A program made the position numbers and the translations under genes. From NCBI GenBank assembly GCA_036785325.1, contig JAXIVH010000066.1, forward strand, positions 868,001 to 932,000: a DNA stretch of 64,000 nt, written 5' to 3'. This DNA is from Urophycis tenuis (taxonomy: Eukaryota > Chordata > Actinopteri > Gadiformes > Phycidae). Below, one piece after another: positions 1 through 11,496 of this stretch. Position 1 is the stretch's first letter. Every line of letters begins with the position of its first letter. The notes under the pieces were generated by a model. That model was not told where the DNA came from. It saw only the letters and a list, made by a program, of their open reading frames with translations, and made no database searches.

Positions 1-1567
1 GGGGATCTTGTTGGGGCAGTGAGGGGCACAGGGAGGGCCCAGGAGACTGGAGCTGCTGGTGGATGTTGTCCACTTTTTGTTGGAAGAAATCCAGGAACCT
101 TGAGCAGAGGTCAGCAGCATCTGAGGGTTTAGCTGCATCAGGAGGGTTGAGAAGACGGTTGATGGTGGAGAAGAGCAATTTGGGGTGTTTTTGTTGGTTA
201 TTGATGAGCATGGAGTAGTACTTTGTTTTCGCCTGAGCAAGGGCATCTTTGTAACTTGTTACGTGTTCTTTGAACGCTTCACGATGGACAGTGAGGCCGG
301 ATCTTCTATATCGTCTCTCGAGCCTACGTCCTGTGGTTTTCATCCTGCGGAGCTCAGGGGTGAACCAGGGGGCGGGGCGAGAGAAGGACACATAACGCGT
401 GGTGAGAGGTGCTACAAAGTCCAGGCTGAGAGAGAGGGCACGATTGTAGTGTTCCACCATGCCATCAACTGTTTCTTGGAGGTGGGAGGTGGCGAGGTGG
501 GTCGCTATGGTGTCAGATAGCGTTGAAGTACACACCCGTTTGATGTTCCTGAATGTAATGGGCCGTTTCTTGCACTTCTTAGGGAGAGGCACAGGGACCA
601 AGAATAGAATGGCAAGGTGGTCAGAGACAGCCAGGTCAGTGCACTGCAGGTGGGAGGGGGTTACGCCAGCACAGCACACCAGGTCCAGTGTGTGCCCTTT
701 GTCATGTGAGGGGCCTTGTACATGTTGTGTGAAATTAAAGCAGTCCAGCAGTGAGAGCAAATCAGTAGCAAGGGAGCAGCTACTGGAATCCACATGAATG
801 TTAAAATCACCCAGAAGGATAGTAGACGGGGATTTTGGGCAAACAGTGGCAAGCAGTTCAGTGAGCTCAGATATGAAGCAGGCAGAGGCTTTGGGGGGGC
901 GGTAGATTAGGACAACCTGTAGCTGTGTGGACCCACTCAACATGAAGTGAATACACTCAAAGGAGGTGGTATTCACTGGGATGTCTTTTATCAGAATGTC
1001 AGCCCGATGGATAACAGCAAGCCCGCCACCACGGCCAAGGCTGCGAGGCTTCTGGATATAGCCATAACCTGGTGGGGTGGCTTGGTTGAGAATTATAAAC
1101 TCTTGTTGATTTTGCCATGTCTCAGTAAGACATAAAAAATCCAGTGATTTCTCCAAGATGTGATCATGGATGAGAAGGGCTTTGTTATTTAATGAACGAA
1201 TATTAAGCAGCATGAACGATGTTGGCCTGGTTAGTGCAGTGTCAGGAGTGACCGTGTTGTCTACACAGACCAAGGATAGCAGATTTGCATGAGAGAGGCG
1301 TGGTTTTGATCGATCACGTCGCTGGCGAGTGGTACACCGAACAGCTGGGACAGACAAAGTTTCATGAAAGTAAACAAACTTATGATAAGCAGCCCTATGG
1401 ACATAGGGGGGACGACGCAGGAGATGGAGAGATTTTATCACCTCTAGGCAACTCTGAGATGTGTTTGAGTTGAGACTCATGAGTTGTACTGCGGTATATT
1501 TGATGGAGTTCGTGGCCAAGCGGCAGCAGCCAGTCCTTAGCATCCTAGCTCGGTTTGCTACTTCCAT
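1..1567 (-). CDS. L2-clade LINE ORF2, N-terminal part with endonuclease (runs off left edge)
   Basis: An uninterrupted minus-strand frame of about 522 codons starts at an ATG at 1567; an in-frame stop lies a little upstream, and the frame continues past base 1. Residues about 119-345 form an apurinic-type endonuclease: LNIRSLNNK near 119, LTETW near 147, GRGGGLAVIHR, GDFNIHVDSS near 253, and SDH at 315-317. The N-terminal 115 residues are basic and unassigned. After the endonuclease comes the linker typical of L2/CR1 elements, with APWFTPELRR and FSTINRLLNP. The reverse transcriptase would lie beyond the left edge. In the intact element the endonuclease nicks target DNA and primes reverse transcription. 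The absence of stops over 1.5 kb suggests a fairly young copy. Plus-strand frames here are shadows. The clade call rests on motif wording; Rex1 and CR1 relatives are the alternatives. Confidence 0.85.
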   Translation of the reverse strand, partial: MEVANRARMLRTGCCRLATNSIKYTAVQLMSLNSNTSQSCLEVIKSLHLLRRPPYVHRAAYHKFVYFHETLSVPAVRCTTRQRRDRSKPRLSHANLLSLVCVDNTVTPDTALTRPTSFMLLNIRSLNNKALLIHDHILEKSLDFLCLTETWQNQQEFIILNQATPPGYGYIQKPRSLGRGGGLAVIHRADILIKDIPVNTTSFECIHFMLSGSTQLQVVLIYRPPKASACFISELTELLATVCPKSPSTILLGDFNIHVDSSSCSLATDLLSLLDCFNFTQHVQGPSHDKGHTLDLVCCAGVTPSHLQCTDLAVSDHLAILFLVPVPLPKKCKKRPITFRNIKRVCTSTLSDTIATHLATSHLQETVDGMVEHYNRALSLSLDFVAPLTTRYVSFSRPAPWFTPELRRMKTTGRRLERRYRRSGLTVHREAFKEHVTSYKDALAQAKTKYYSMLINNQQKHPKLLFSTINRLLNPPDAAKPSDAADLCSRFLDFFQQKVDNIHQQLQSPGPSLCPSLPQQDP

Positions 1568-1900
1568 TACGGAGACAAGAGGCCAGGAAAGCCACAGCGC
1601 AGCGGAGGAACGTTTGTGGATAGCAGTTTGCAGGGGGGGTGAGAAGGAGATGGTGCTATCGGAGGACTCACGGTAGGTTACTCACAGTACTGACGTCTGA
1701 TGGGTTGAAGGTGTAGTAGCCTATAGTTTGCCGCGGCAGCGTTAGACAGCCATGACAACGCAACCTGACCGAGCAAAACAGCAATAAACGTCCACACACT
1801 GATGTCGACTGGTTGTAGTACGGTTGTAGTACGGTTGTAGAGCGTAAGAACCACAAGAAAAGTCGGTTAGATCAGAGATGAGAAGCGGCGACATACACGC
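1568..1900 (-). other. 5' leader region of the L2 LINE / unassigned
   Basis: No coding frame is recognised here. The stretch directly precedes the LINE start codon on the minus strand and probably includes its 5' leader. It contains an 11-bp direct repeat (GGTTGTAGTAC, 2.7 copies) at 1811-1840. The exact 5' end of the LINE cannot be placed. Confidence 0.4.
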
Positions 1901-1931
1901 CAGCGTCCTCGCTCAGCCTGAGAGGACGCTG
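1901..1931. repeat. perfect 10-bp-stem hairpin at the LINE/satellite junction
   Basis: CAGCGTCCTC at 1901-1910 is repeated in inverted form as GAGGACGCTG at 1922-1931, with an 11-nt loop. The satellite begins at the next base. It may be the 5' end structure of the LINE or a scar of the junction. Confidence 0.7.
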
Positions 1932-4900
1932 GTTGAAGGTATGTTTTTAGCTGCTGGGTAGACTTCAGTCAACCTCACGCAGTTTAGTGTGTGATCAAAC
2001 AGACTGCTCGCGGATGGGCTCATTTTAGGCAGGGAAATCTAAGCTTTCCAACGGCGTATGGCAAGACTATATTGACTGGTGGGTTGTTGAATTACTAAGC
2101 TAATTAATTTGTCTCCTTTATTGAAAGATTGATCTTAATTGAAACGTTGAAGGTATGTTTTTTAGCTGCTCTGTAGACTTCAGTCAACGTGACGCAGTTT
2201 TGTCTGTGAGCAACCAAATTGCTCGGGGATGGGCTCCTTTTTAAGCAGGGAAATCTAAGCTTTCCAACGGCGTATGGCAAGACTATATTCACCAAAGGGT
2301 TGTTGAAATACTAAGCTAATTAATTTGTGTTCTGTAAGGAAAGATTGATGTTAATTGAAACGTTGAAGGTATGTTTTTAGCTGCTGGGTAGACTTCAGTC
2401 AACCTGACGCAGTTTTGTCTGTGAGCAACCAAATTGCTCGGGGAGGGCTCATTTTAAGCAGGGAAATCTAAGCTTTCCATCGGCGTATGGCAAGACTATA
2501 TTCACCAAAGGGTCGATGAAATACTAAGCTAATTAATTTGTGTTCTGTAAGGAAAGATTGATGTTAATTGAAACGTTGAAGGTATGTTTTTAGCTTCTGG
2601 GTAGACTTCAGTCAACCTGACGCAGTTTAGTCTGTGAGCAACCAGACTGCTCGCGGATGGGCTCATTTTAAGCAAGGAAATCTAAGCTTTCCAACGGCGT
2701 ATGGCAAGACTATATTGACTCATGGGTTGTTGAAATACTAAGCTAATAATTTGTCTTCTTTATTGAAAGATTGGTGTTAATTAAAACGTTGAAGGTATGT
2801 TTTTAGCTGCTCTGTAGACTACAGTCAACGTGACGCAGTTTTGTCTGTGAGCAACCAAATTGCTCGGGGATGGGCTCATTATAAGCGGGGAAATCTAAGC
2901 TTTCCAATGGCGTATGGCAAGACTATATTCACCAAAGGGTCGTTGAAATACTAAGCTAATTAATTTGTGTTCTGTAAGGAAAGATTGATCTTAATTGAAA
3001 CGTTGAAGGTATGTTTTTAGCTGCTGGGTAGACTTCAGTCAACCTGACGCAGTTTTGTCTGTGAGCAACCAAATTGCTCGGGGATGGGCTCCTTTTTAAG
3101 CAGGGAAATCTAAGCTTTCCAACGGCGTATGGCAAGACTATATTCACCAAAGGGTCGTTGAAATACTAAGCTAATTAATTTGTGTTCTGTAAGGAAAGAT
3201 TGATCTTAATTGAAACGTTGAAGGTATGTTTTTAGCTGCTGGGTAGACTTCAGTCAACCTGACGCAGTTTTGTCTGTGAGCAACCAAATTGCTCGGGGAT
3301 GGGCTCCTTTTTAAGCAGGGAAATCTAAGCTTTCCAACGGCGTATGGCAAGACTATATTCACCAAAGGGTTGTTGAAATACTAAGCTAATTAATTTGTGT
3401 TCTGTAAGGAAAGATTGATGTTAATTGAAACGTTGAAGGTATGTTTTTAGCTGCTGGGTAGACTTCAGTCAACCTGACGCAGTTTTGTCTGTGAGCAACC
3501 AAATTGCTCGTGGATGGGCTCATTATAAGCGGGGAAATCTAAGCTTTCCAACGGCGTATGGCAAGACTATATTCACCAAAGGGTCGTTGAAATACTAAGC
3601 TAATTAATTTGTGTTCTGTAAGGAAAGATTGATCTTAATTGAAACGTTGAAGGTATGTTTTTAGCTGCTGGGTAGACTTCAGTCAACCTCACGCAGTTTA
3701 GTGTGTGATCAAACAGACTGCTCGCGGATGGGCTCATTTTAGGCAGGGAAATCTAAGCTTTCCAACGGCGTATGGCAAGACTATATTGACTGGTGGGTTG
3801 TTGAATTACTAAGCTAATTAATTTGTCTCCTTTATTGAAAGATTGATCTTAATTGAAACGTTGAAGGTATGTTTTTTAGCTGCTCTGTAGACTTCAGTCA
3901 ACGTGACGCAGTTTTGTCTGTGAGCAACCAAATTGCTCGGGGATGGGCTCCTTTTTAAGCAGGGAAATCTAAACTTTCCAACGGCGTATGGCAAGACTAT
4001 ATTCACCATAGGGTTGTTGAAATACTAAGCTAATTAATTTGTCTCCTTTATTGAAAGATTGATCTTAATTGAAACGTTGAAGGTATGTTTTTTAGCTGCT
4101 CTGTAGACTTCAGTCAACGTGACGCAGTTTTCTCTGTGAGCAACCAAATTGCTCGGGGATGGGCTCCTTTTTAAGCAGGGAAATCTAAGCTTTCCAACGG
4201 CGTATGGCAAGACTATATTCACCAAAGGGTTGTTGAAATACTAAGCTAATTAATTTGTGTTCTGTAAGGAAAGATTGATGTTAATTGAAACGTTGAGGGT
4301 ATGTTTTTAGCTGCTGGGTAGACTTCAGTCAACCTGACGCAGTTTTGTCTGTGAGCAACCAAATTGCTCGGGGAGGGCTCACTTTAAGCAGGGAAATCTA
4401 AGCTTTCCATCGGCGTATGGCAAGACTATATTCACCAAAGGGTCGATGAAATACTAAGCTAATAAATTTGTGTTCTGTAAGGAAAGATTGATGTTAATTG
4501 AAACGTTGAAGGTATGTTTTTAGCTTCTGGGTAGACTTCAGTCAACCTGACGCAGTTTAGTCTGTGATCAAACAGACTGGTCGCGGATGGGCTCATTTTA
4601 GGCATGGAAATCTAAGCTTTCCAACGGCGTATGGCAAGACTATATTGACTTGTGGGTTGTTGAAATACTAAGCTAATTAATTTGTCTTCTTTATTGAAAG
4701 ATTGATGTTAATTAAAACGTTGAAGGTATGTTTTTATCTGCTGGGTCGACTTCAGTGAACCTGACGCAGTTTTGTCTGTGATCAACCAGACTGCTCGCGG
4801 ATGGGCTCATTTTAAGCGGGGAAATCTAAGCTTTCCAACGACGTATGGCAAGACTATATTGACTCATGGGTCGTTGAAATACCAAGCTAATTTGTTTGTG

Positions 4901-6218
4901 TTCTTTATTGAAAGATTGATCTGAATTGAAACGTTGAAGGTATGTTTTTAGCTGCTGGGTAGACTTCAGTCAACCTGTCGCAGTTTTGTCTGTGAGCAAC
5001 CAAATTGCTCGGGGATGGGCTCCTTTTTAAGCAGGGAAATCTAAGCTTTCCAACGGCTTATGGCAAGACTATATTCACCAAAGGGTCGTTGAAATACTAA
5101 GCTAAATAATTTGTGTTCTGTAAGGAAAGATTGATGTTAATTGAAACGTTGAAGGTATGTTTTTAGCTTCTGGGTAGACTTCAGTCAAACTGACGCAGTT
5201 TAGTCTGTGAGCAACCAGACTGCTCGCGGATGGGCTCATTTTAAGCGAGGAAATCTAAGCTTTCCAACGGTGTATGGCAAGACTATATTGACTCATGGGT
5301 TGTTGAAATACTAAGCTAATTAATTTGTCTTCTTTATTGAAAGATTGATCTTAATTGATACGTTGAAGGTATGTTTTTAGCTGCTGGGAAGACTTCAGTC
5401 AACGTGACGCAGTTCAGTCTGTGATCAACCAAATTGCTCGGGGATGGGCTCATTATAAGCGGGGAAATCTAAGCTTTCCAACAGCTTATGGCAAGACTAT
5501 ATTCACCAAAGGGTCGTTGAAATACTCGGGGATTGGCTCATTTTAAGCAGGGAAATGTTGTGTAAGGAAAGATTGATCTTAATTGATCTTAATTGAAAAG
5601 TTGAAGGTATGTTTTTAGCTGCTGGGTAGACTTCAGTCAACCTGACGCAGTTTAGTCTGTGAGCAACGAGACTGCTCACGGATGGGCTCATTTTAAGCGG
5701 GGAAATCACAGCTTTCCAACGGCGTATGGCAAAACTATATTGACTCATGGGTCGTTGAAATACTAAGCTAATTAATTTGTGTTCTGTAAGGAAAGATTGA
5801 TGTTAATTGAAACGTTGAAGGTATGCTTTTAGCTGCTGGGTAGACTTCAGTCAACCTGACGCAGTTTTGTCTGTGAGCAACCAAATTGCTCGGGGATGGG
5901 CTCATTTTAAGCAGGGAAATCTAAGCTTTCCAACGGCGTATGGCAAGACTATATTGACTCATGGGTTGTTGAAATTCTAAGCTAATTAATTTGTGTTCTG
6001 TAAGGAAAGATTGATGTTAATTGAAACGTTGAAGGTATGTTTTTAGCTGCTGGGTAGACTTCAGTCAAACTGACTCAGTTTAGTCTGTGATCAACCAGAC
6101 TGCTCGCGGATGGGCTCATTTTAAGCGGGGAAATCTAAGCTTTCCAACGGCGTATGGCAAGACTATATTGACTCATGGATCGTCGAAATAATAAGCTGAT
6201 TCATGTGTGTTCTGTTGA
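1932..6218 (+). repeat. 214-216 bp satellite array, block A (about 20 monomers, 8-mer higher-order repeat)
   Basis: Head-to-tail monomers of 214-216 bp, each recognisable by GTTGAAGGTATGTTTTTAGC, AAATCTAAGCTTTCCAACGG and CTAAGCTAATTAATTTG. Diagnostic variants recur at 1,714 bp: GTGTGTGATCAAAC is at 1987 and 3701. This gives an eight-monomer higher-order repeat. The second copy carries one extra monomer, since GGGAGGGCTC at 2441 and 4371 are 1,930 bp apart. Adjacent near-identical monomers (2956-3170 and 3171-3385) show recent local duplication. Monomers near 5520-5590 are rearranged. Short open frames in this block are satellite translations, not genes. Confidence 0.97.
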
Positions 6219-7004
6219 CTGTGGAAAGAAAATAGCACACAAGTCATACCAAGTCACCTTTATTTTCAGTGATAAACATTAATAAATAAACAGTATGGAC
6301 ATTGTATAAACAGTTGTATAAAAAGTGTAAACAGTATGAACAGTTTTCTTATAAAAGATATCAATATCAATACTGATCACGTGTGTATTTTATATTTCCA
6401 GATTATTTGTTGATGAGCCAGAGCCTGTGACTCCCACCAACCGGCCCGTTCAGCCCACTGCGTTGTCGTCCTCCACCCGGCCGAAGCCTCCTGCGCCCAC
6501 CAGCCTCCAGCCGAGGCCTCCTGCTGCGTCAGCCTGTGGCCTGCCCGCCCCCTGTGTCGGCAGCATCCATACCGCTGGTCCTCCCCGCACAGCCACAGGC
6601 CCCCTACGTCCTGCATCCAGGGCCACCCTGCAGCTGTCTCTGCAGTCATCGTGTGTCAAAACCATTCAAACTTGTATATGGTAACATTTCAAAATGACAC
6701 CATCATAAATGAGGACCTTGCAATAGGTTGTGTGTTACAGGACCCCCCTGGCATACAGCTGTATGTCTCTGTGAAGGTGGTTGTGAAGAACGGCATCCGG
6801 CTGAACAAGTACAAGTGCCGGCGAGGCAGCAACTCTCTCGAGGGGTTGCACGCCCACCTCGTTAACGGGATCATGCCGTTCCAAGTAAGTGATTAAAACA
6901 CACACACACACACATAAATATATATAAAGCTTTATTGCAGACCCATGTTCATGCGGTATAATTTAAAAAGAAAAGTCTCAATGATGGCTTCAATGATACA
7001 TTTT
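6219..7004 (+). repeat. exon-like cassette, copy 0 (plus orientation), inserted in the satellite
   Basis: A non-satellite segment of about 790 bp replaces part of a monomer. It begins at CTGTGGAAAGAAAATAGC, contains a splice-acceptor/donor-flanked exon (6402-6884), then a (CA)n run, and ends at GATACATTTT before satellite resumes. The same cassette occurs ten times in the right array in the same orientation relative to the satellite, so the two parts are amplified as a composite. Confidence 0.9.
6402..6884 (+). pseudogene. captured exon: Pro-rich segment plus YKCRRG-type motif (copy 0)
   Basis: The exon is bounded by TATATTTCCAG and GTAAGTGATT and is 483 bp long. One frame is open from the acceptor and Pro-rich (DEPEPVTPTNRPVQP) but stops mid-exon. 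The other, phase 0 at the donor, covers the second half: TFQNDT, DPPGIQLYVSVKVVVKNG, YKCRRGSNSLEGLHAHL and finally MPFQ. That second part resembles a block (YRCARGTTSLESFHLHL type) found in uncharacterised, transposon-associated fish proteins; this is recalled similarity, not a search. Stops near the acceptor mean that neither frame crosses the whole exon, so it is either frameshifted or uses an internal acceptor such as CTGCAG near 6640. This copy lacks 21 bp before MPFQ that most other copies have. Function unknown. Confidence 0.6.
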
Positions 7005-10000
7005 GGGCTCATTTTAAGCGGGGAAATCTAAGCTTACCAAAGGTGTATGGCAAGACTATATTAATCAAAGGGTCGTTGAAATACTAAGCTAATTAATTTG
7101 TGTTCTGTAAGGAAAGATTGATGTTAATTGAAACGTTGAAGGTATGTTTTTAGCTGCTGGGTAGACTTCAGTCAACCTGACCCAGTTTAGTCTTTGATCA
7201 ACCAGACTGCTCGCGGATGGGCTAATTTTAAGCAGGGAAATCTAAGCTTTCCTACAGCGTATGGCAAGACTATATTGACTCATGGGTTGTTGAAATACTA
7301 AGCTAATTAATTTGTCTTCTTTATTGAAAGATTGATGTTAATTGAAACGTTGAAGGTATGTTTTTAGCTGCTGGGTAGACTTCAGTCAACCTGACGCAGT
7401 TTTGTCTGTGAGCAACCAAATTGCTCGGGGATGGGCTCATTTTAAGCGGGGAAATCTAAGCTTTCCAAAGGCGTATGGCAAGACTATATTGACTCATGGG
7501 TCGTTGAAATACTAAGCTAATTAATTTGTGTTCTTTATTGAAAGATTGATCTTAATTGAAACGTTGAAGGTATGTTTTTAGCTGCTGGGTAGACTTCAGT
7601 CAACCTGACGCAGTTTTGTCTGTGAGCAACCAAATTGCTCGCGGATGGGCTCATTTTAAGCTGGGAAATCTAAGCTTTCCAACGGCGTATGGCAAGACTA
7701 TATTGACTCATGGGTTGTTGAAATACTAAGCTAATTAATTTGTGTTCTGTAAGGAAAGATTGATGTTAATTGAAACGTTGAAGGTATGTTTTTAGCTGCT
7801 GGGTAGACTTCAGTCAACCTGACGCAGTTTAGTCTGTGATCAACCAGACTGCTCGCAGATGGGCTCATTTTAAGCGTGGAAATCTAAGCTTTCCAACGGC
7901 GTATGGCAAAACTATATTGACAATGGGTCGTTGAAATACTAAGCTAATTAATTTGTGTTCTGTAAGGAAAGATTGATGTTAATTGAAACGTTGAAGGTAT
8001 GTTTTTAGCTGCTTGGTAGACTTCAGTCAATCTGACGCAGTTTAGTCTGTGATCAACCAGACTGCTCACGGATGGGCTCATTTTGAGCGGGGAAATCTAA
8101 GCTTTCCAACGGCGAATGGCAAGACTATATTGACTCATGGGTCGTTGAAATACTAAGCTAATAAATTTGTGTTCTGTAAGGAAAGATTGATCTTAATTGA
8201 AACGTTGAAGGTATGTCTTTAGCTGCTGGGTAGACTTCAGTCAACCTGACGCAGTTTTGTCTGTCAGCAACCAAATTGCTCGCGGATGGGCTCATTTTAA
8301 GCGGGGAAATCTAAGCTTTCCAACGGCGTATGGCAAGACTATATTGACTCATGGGTCGTTGAAATAATAAGCTAATTGATTTGTGTTCTGTAAGGAAAGA
8401 TTGATGTTAATTGAAACGTTGAAGGTATGTTTTTAGCTGCTGGGTAGACTTCAGTCAACCTTACGCAGTTTAGTCTGTGATCAACCAGACTGCTCGCGGA
8501 TGGGCTCATTTTAAGTGGATAAATCTAAGCTTTCCAACGGCGTATGGCAAGACTATATTGACTCATGGGTCGTTGAAATACTAAGCTAATTAATTTGTGT
8601 TCTGTAAGGAAAGATTGATGTTAATTGAAACGTTGAAGGTATGTTTTTAGCTGCTGGGTAGACTTCAGTCAACCTGACGCAGTTTAGTCTGTGATCAACC
8701 AGACTGCTCACGGATGGGCTCATTTTAAGCGGGAAAATCTAAGCTTTCCAACGGCGTATGACAAGACTATATTGACTCATGGGTCGTTGAAATACTAAGC
8801 TAATTAATTTGTGTTCTTTATTGAAAGATTGATCTTAATTGAAACGTTGAAGGTATATTTTTAGCTGCTGGGTAGACTTCAGTCAACCTGACGCAGTTTA
8901 GTCTGTGATCAACCAGACTGCTCGCGAATGGGCTTATTATAAGCGGGGAAATCTAAGCTTTCCAACGGCGTATGGCAAGACTATATTGACTCATGGGTCG
9001 TTGAAATACTAAGCTAATTAATTTGTGTTCTTTATTGAAAGATTGATCTTAATTGAAACGTTGAAGGTATGTTTTTAGCTGCTGGGTAGACTTCAGTCAA
9101 CCTGACGCAGTTTTGTCTGTGAGCAACCAAATTGCTCGCGGATGGGCTCATTTTAAGCTGGGAAATCTAAGCTTTCCAACGGCGTATGGCAAGACTATAT
9201 TGACTCATGGGTTGTTGAAATACTAAGCTAATTAATTTGTGTTCTGTAAGGAAAGATTGATGTTAATTGAAACGTTGAAGGTATGTTTTTAGCTGCTGGG
9301 TAGACTTCAGTCAACCTGACGCAGTTTAGTCTGTGATCAACCAGACTGCTCGCAGATGGGCTCATTTTAAGCGTGGAAATCTAAGCTTTCCAACGGCGTA
9401 TGGCAAAACTATATTGACAATGGGTCGTTGAAATACTAAGCTAATTAATTTGTGTTCTGTAAGGAAAGATTGATGTTAATTGAAACGTTGAAGGTATGTT
9501 TTTAGCTGCTTGGTAGACTTCAGTCAATCTGACGCAGTTTAGTCTGTGATCAACCAGACTGCTCACGGATGGGCTCATTTTGAGCGGGGAAATCTAAGCT
9601 TTCCAACGGCGTATGGCAAGACTATATTGACTCATGGGTCGTTGAAATACTAAGCTAATAAATTTGTGTTCTGTAAGGAAAGATTGATCTTAATTGAAAC
9701 GTTGAAGGTATGTCTTTAGCTGCTGGGTAGACTTCAGTCAACCTGACGCAGTTTTGTCTGTCAGCAACCAAATTGCTCGCGGATGGGCTCATTTTAAGCG
9801 GGGAAATCTAAGCTTTCTAACGGCGTATGGCAAGACTATATTGACTCATGGGTCGTTGAAATAATAAGCTAATTGATTTGTGTTCTGTAAGGAAAGATTG
9901 ATGTTAATTGAAACGTTGAAGGTATGTTTTTAGCTGCTGGGTAGACTTCAGTCAACCTTACGCAGTTTAGTCTGTGATCAACCAGACTGCTCGCGGATGG

Positions 10001-11191
10001 GCTCATTTTAAGTGGATAAATCTAAGCTTTCCAACGGCGTATGGCAAGACTATATTGACTCATGGGTCGTTGAAATACTAAGCTAATTAATTTGTGTTCT
10101 GTAAGGAAAGATTGATGTTAATTGAAACGTTGAAGGTATGTTTTTAGCTGCTGGGTAGACTTCAGTCAACCTGACGCAGTTTAGTCTGTGATCAACCAGA
10201 CTGCTCACGGATGGGCTCATTTTAAGCGGGAAAATCTAAGCTTTCCAACGGCGTATGACAAGACTATATTGACTCATGGGTCGTTGAAATACTAAGCTAA
10301 TTAATTTGTGTTCTTTATTGAAAGATTGATCTTAATTGAAACGTTGAAGGTATATTTTTAGCTGCTGGGTAGACTTCAGTCAACCTGACGCAGTTTAGTC
10401 TGTGATAAACCAGACTGCTCGCGAATGGGCTTATTATAAGCGGGGAAATCTAAGCTTTCCAACGGCGTATGGCAAGACTATATTGACTCATGGGTTGTTG
10501 AAATACTAAGCTAATTAATTTGTGTTCTTTATTGAAAGATTGATCTTAATTGAAACGTTGAAGGTATGTTTTTAGCTGCTGGGTAGACTTCAGTCAACCT
10601 GACGCAGTTTTGTCTGTGAGCAACCAAATTGCTCGGGGATGGGCTCATTTCAAGCAGGGAAATCTAAGCTTTCCAACGGCGTATGGCAAGACTATATTGA
10701 CTCATGGGTTGTTGAAATACTAAGCTAATTAATTTGTGTTCTGTAAGGAAAGATTAATGTTAATTGAAACGTTGAAGGTATGTTTTTAGCTGCTGGGTAG
10801 ACTTCAGTCAACCTGACGCAGTTTTGTCTGTGAGCAACCAAATTGCTCAGGGATGGGCTCATTTTAAGCAGGGAAATCTAAGCTTTCCAACGGCGTATGG
10901 CAAGACTATATTGACTCATGGGTCGTTGAAATACTAAGCTAATTAATTTGTGTTCTGTAAGGAAAGATTGATGTTAATTGAAACGTTGAAGGTATGTTTT
11001 TAGCTGCTGGGTAGACTTCAGTCAACCTGACGCAGTTTAGTCTGTGAGCAACCAGACTGCTCGCGGATGGGCTCATTTTAAGCGGGGAAATCTAAGCTTT
11101 CCAACGGCGTATGGCAAGACTATATTGACTCATGGGTCGTTGAAATACTAAGCTAATTAATTTGTGTTTTTTATTGAAAGATTGATCTTAA
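7005..11191 (+). repeat. 214 bp satellite array, block B (7-mer higher-order repeat, 1,497 bp)
   Basis: About 19.5 monomers. Private variants recur at exactly 1,497 bp: GACAATGGGTCG (c at 7921 and 9418), GCTTGGTAGA (8011 and 9508), TTAAGTGGAT (8511 and 10008), GGCTTATTAT (8931 and 10428), and TGTGAGCAAC followed by AAGCTGGG (7621 and 9118). Two copies of the seven-monomer unit cover roughly 7480-10480. The last monomers are irregular. The block ends at the TTAA where the Kolobok-like element is inserted and is continuous with block C across it. Confidence 0.97.
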
Positions 11192-11496
11192 AGGTCCCAT
11201 ATTATGCAAAATGCACTTTAGAGCGGTTTTCTATCAATAATATGCATCCCCGGCCTGTCTACAATCCCTCCTGATATGAAAAAAGTTCACCCTCTCGTTT
11301 TTTTGCTTTCTTAGTCTTTAGAAAATGTGCGCTAAAACGGGCTGTTTGAGAAATGGTCTGCAAATGACGTCAGCAACAGACTCGGCCGCTCCCCTCAGGC
11401 TGGTGGCAACGCCTCCGGTGAAGGTTTGCCACGCCCCTAACAAAGTTTCTAAACACCGCCATTATTCCGCTCGCTAGCGTTGCTCCGGTTGGCACA

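Noticed and set aside
185..1473. Plus-strand open frames up to 112 residues in the first 1.5 kb
   Set aside because: They are antisense to a continuous L2 endonuclease frame with clear motifs.
2104..5748. Minus-strand frames of 60-80 residues repeated through the left array
   Set aside because: They are translations of the 214 bp monomer, vary with its indels, and have no domain or start context.
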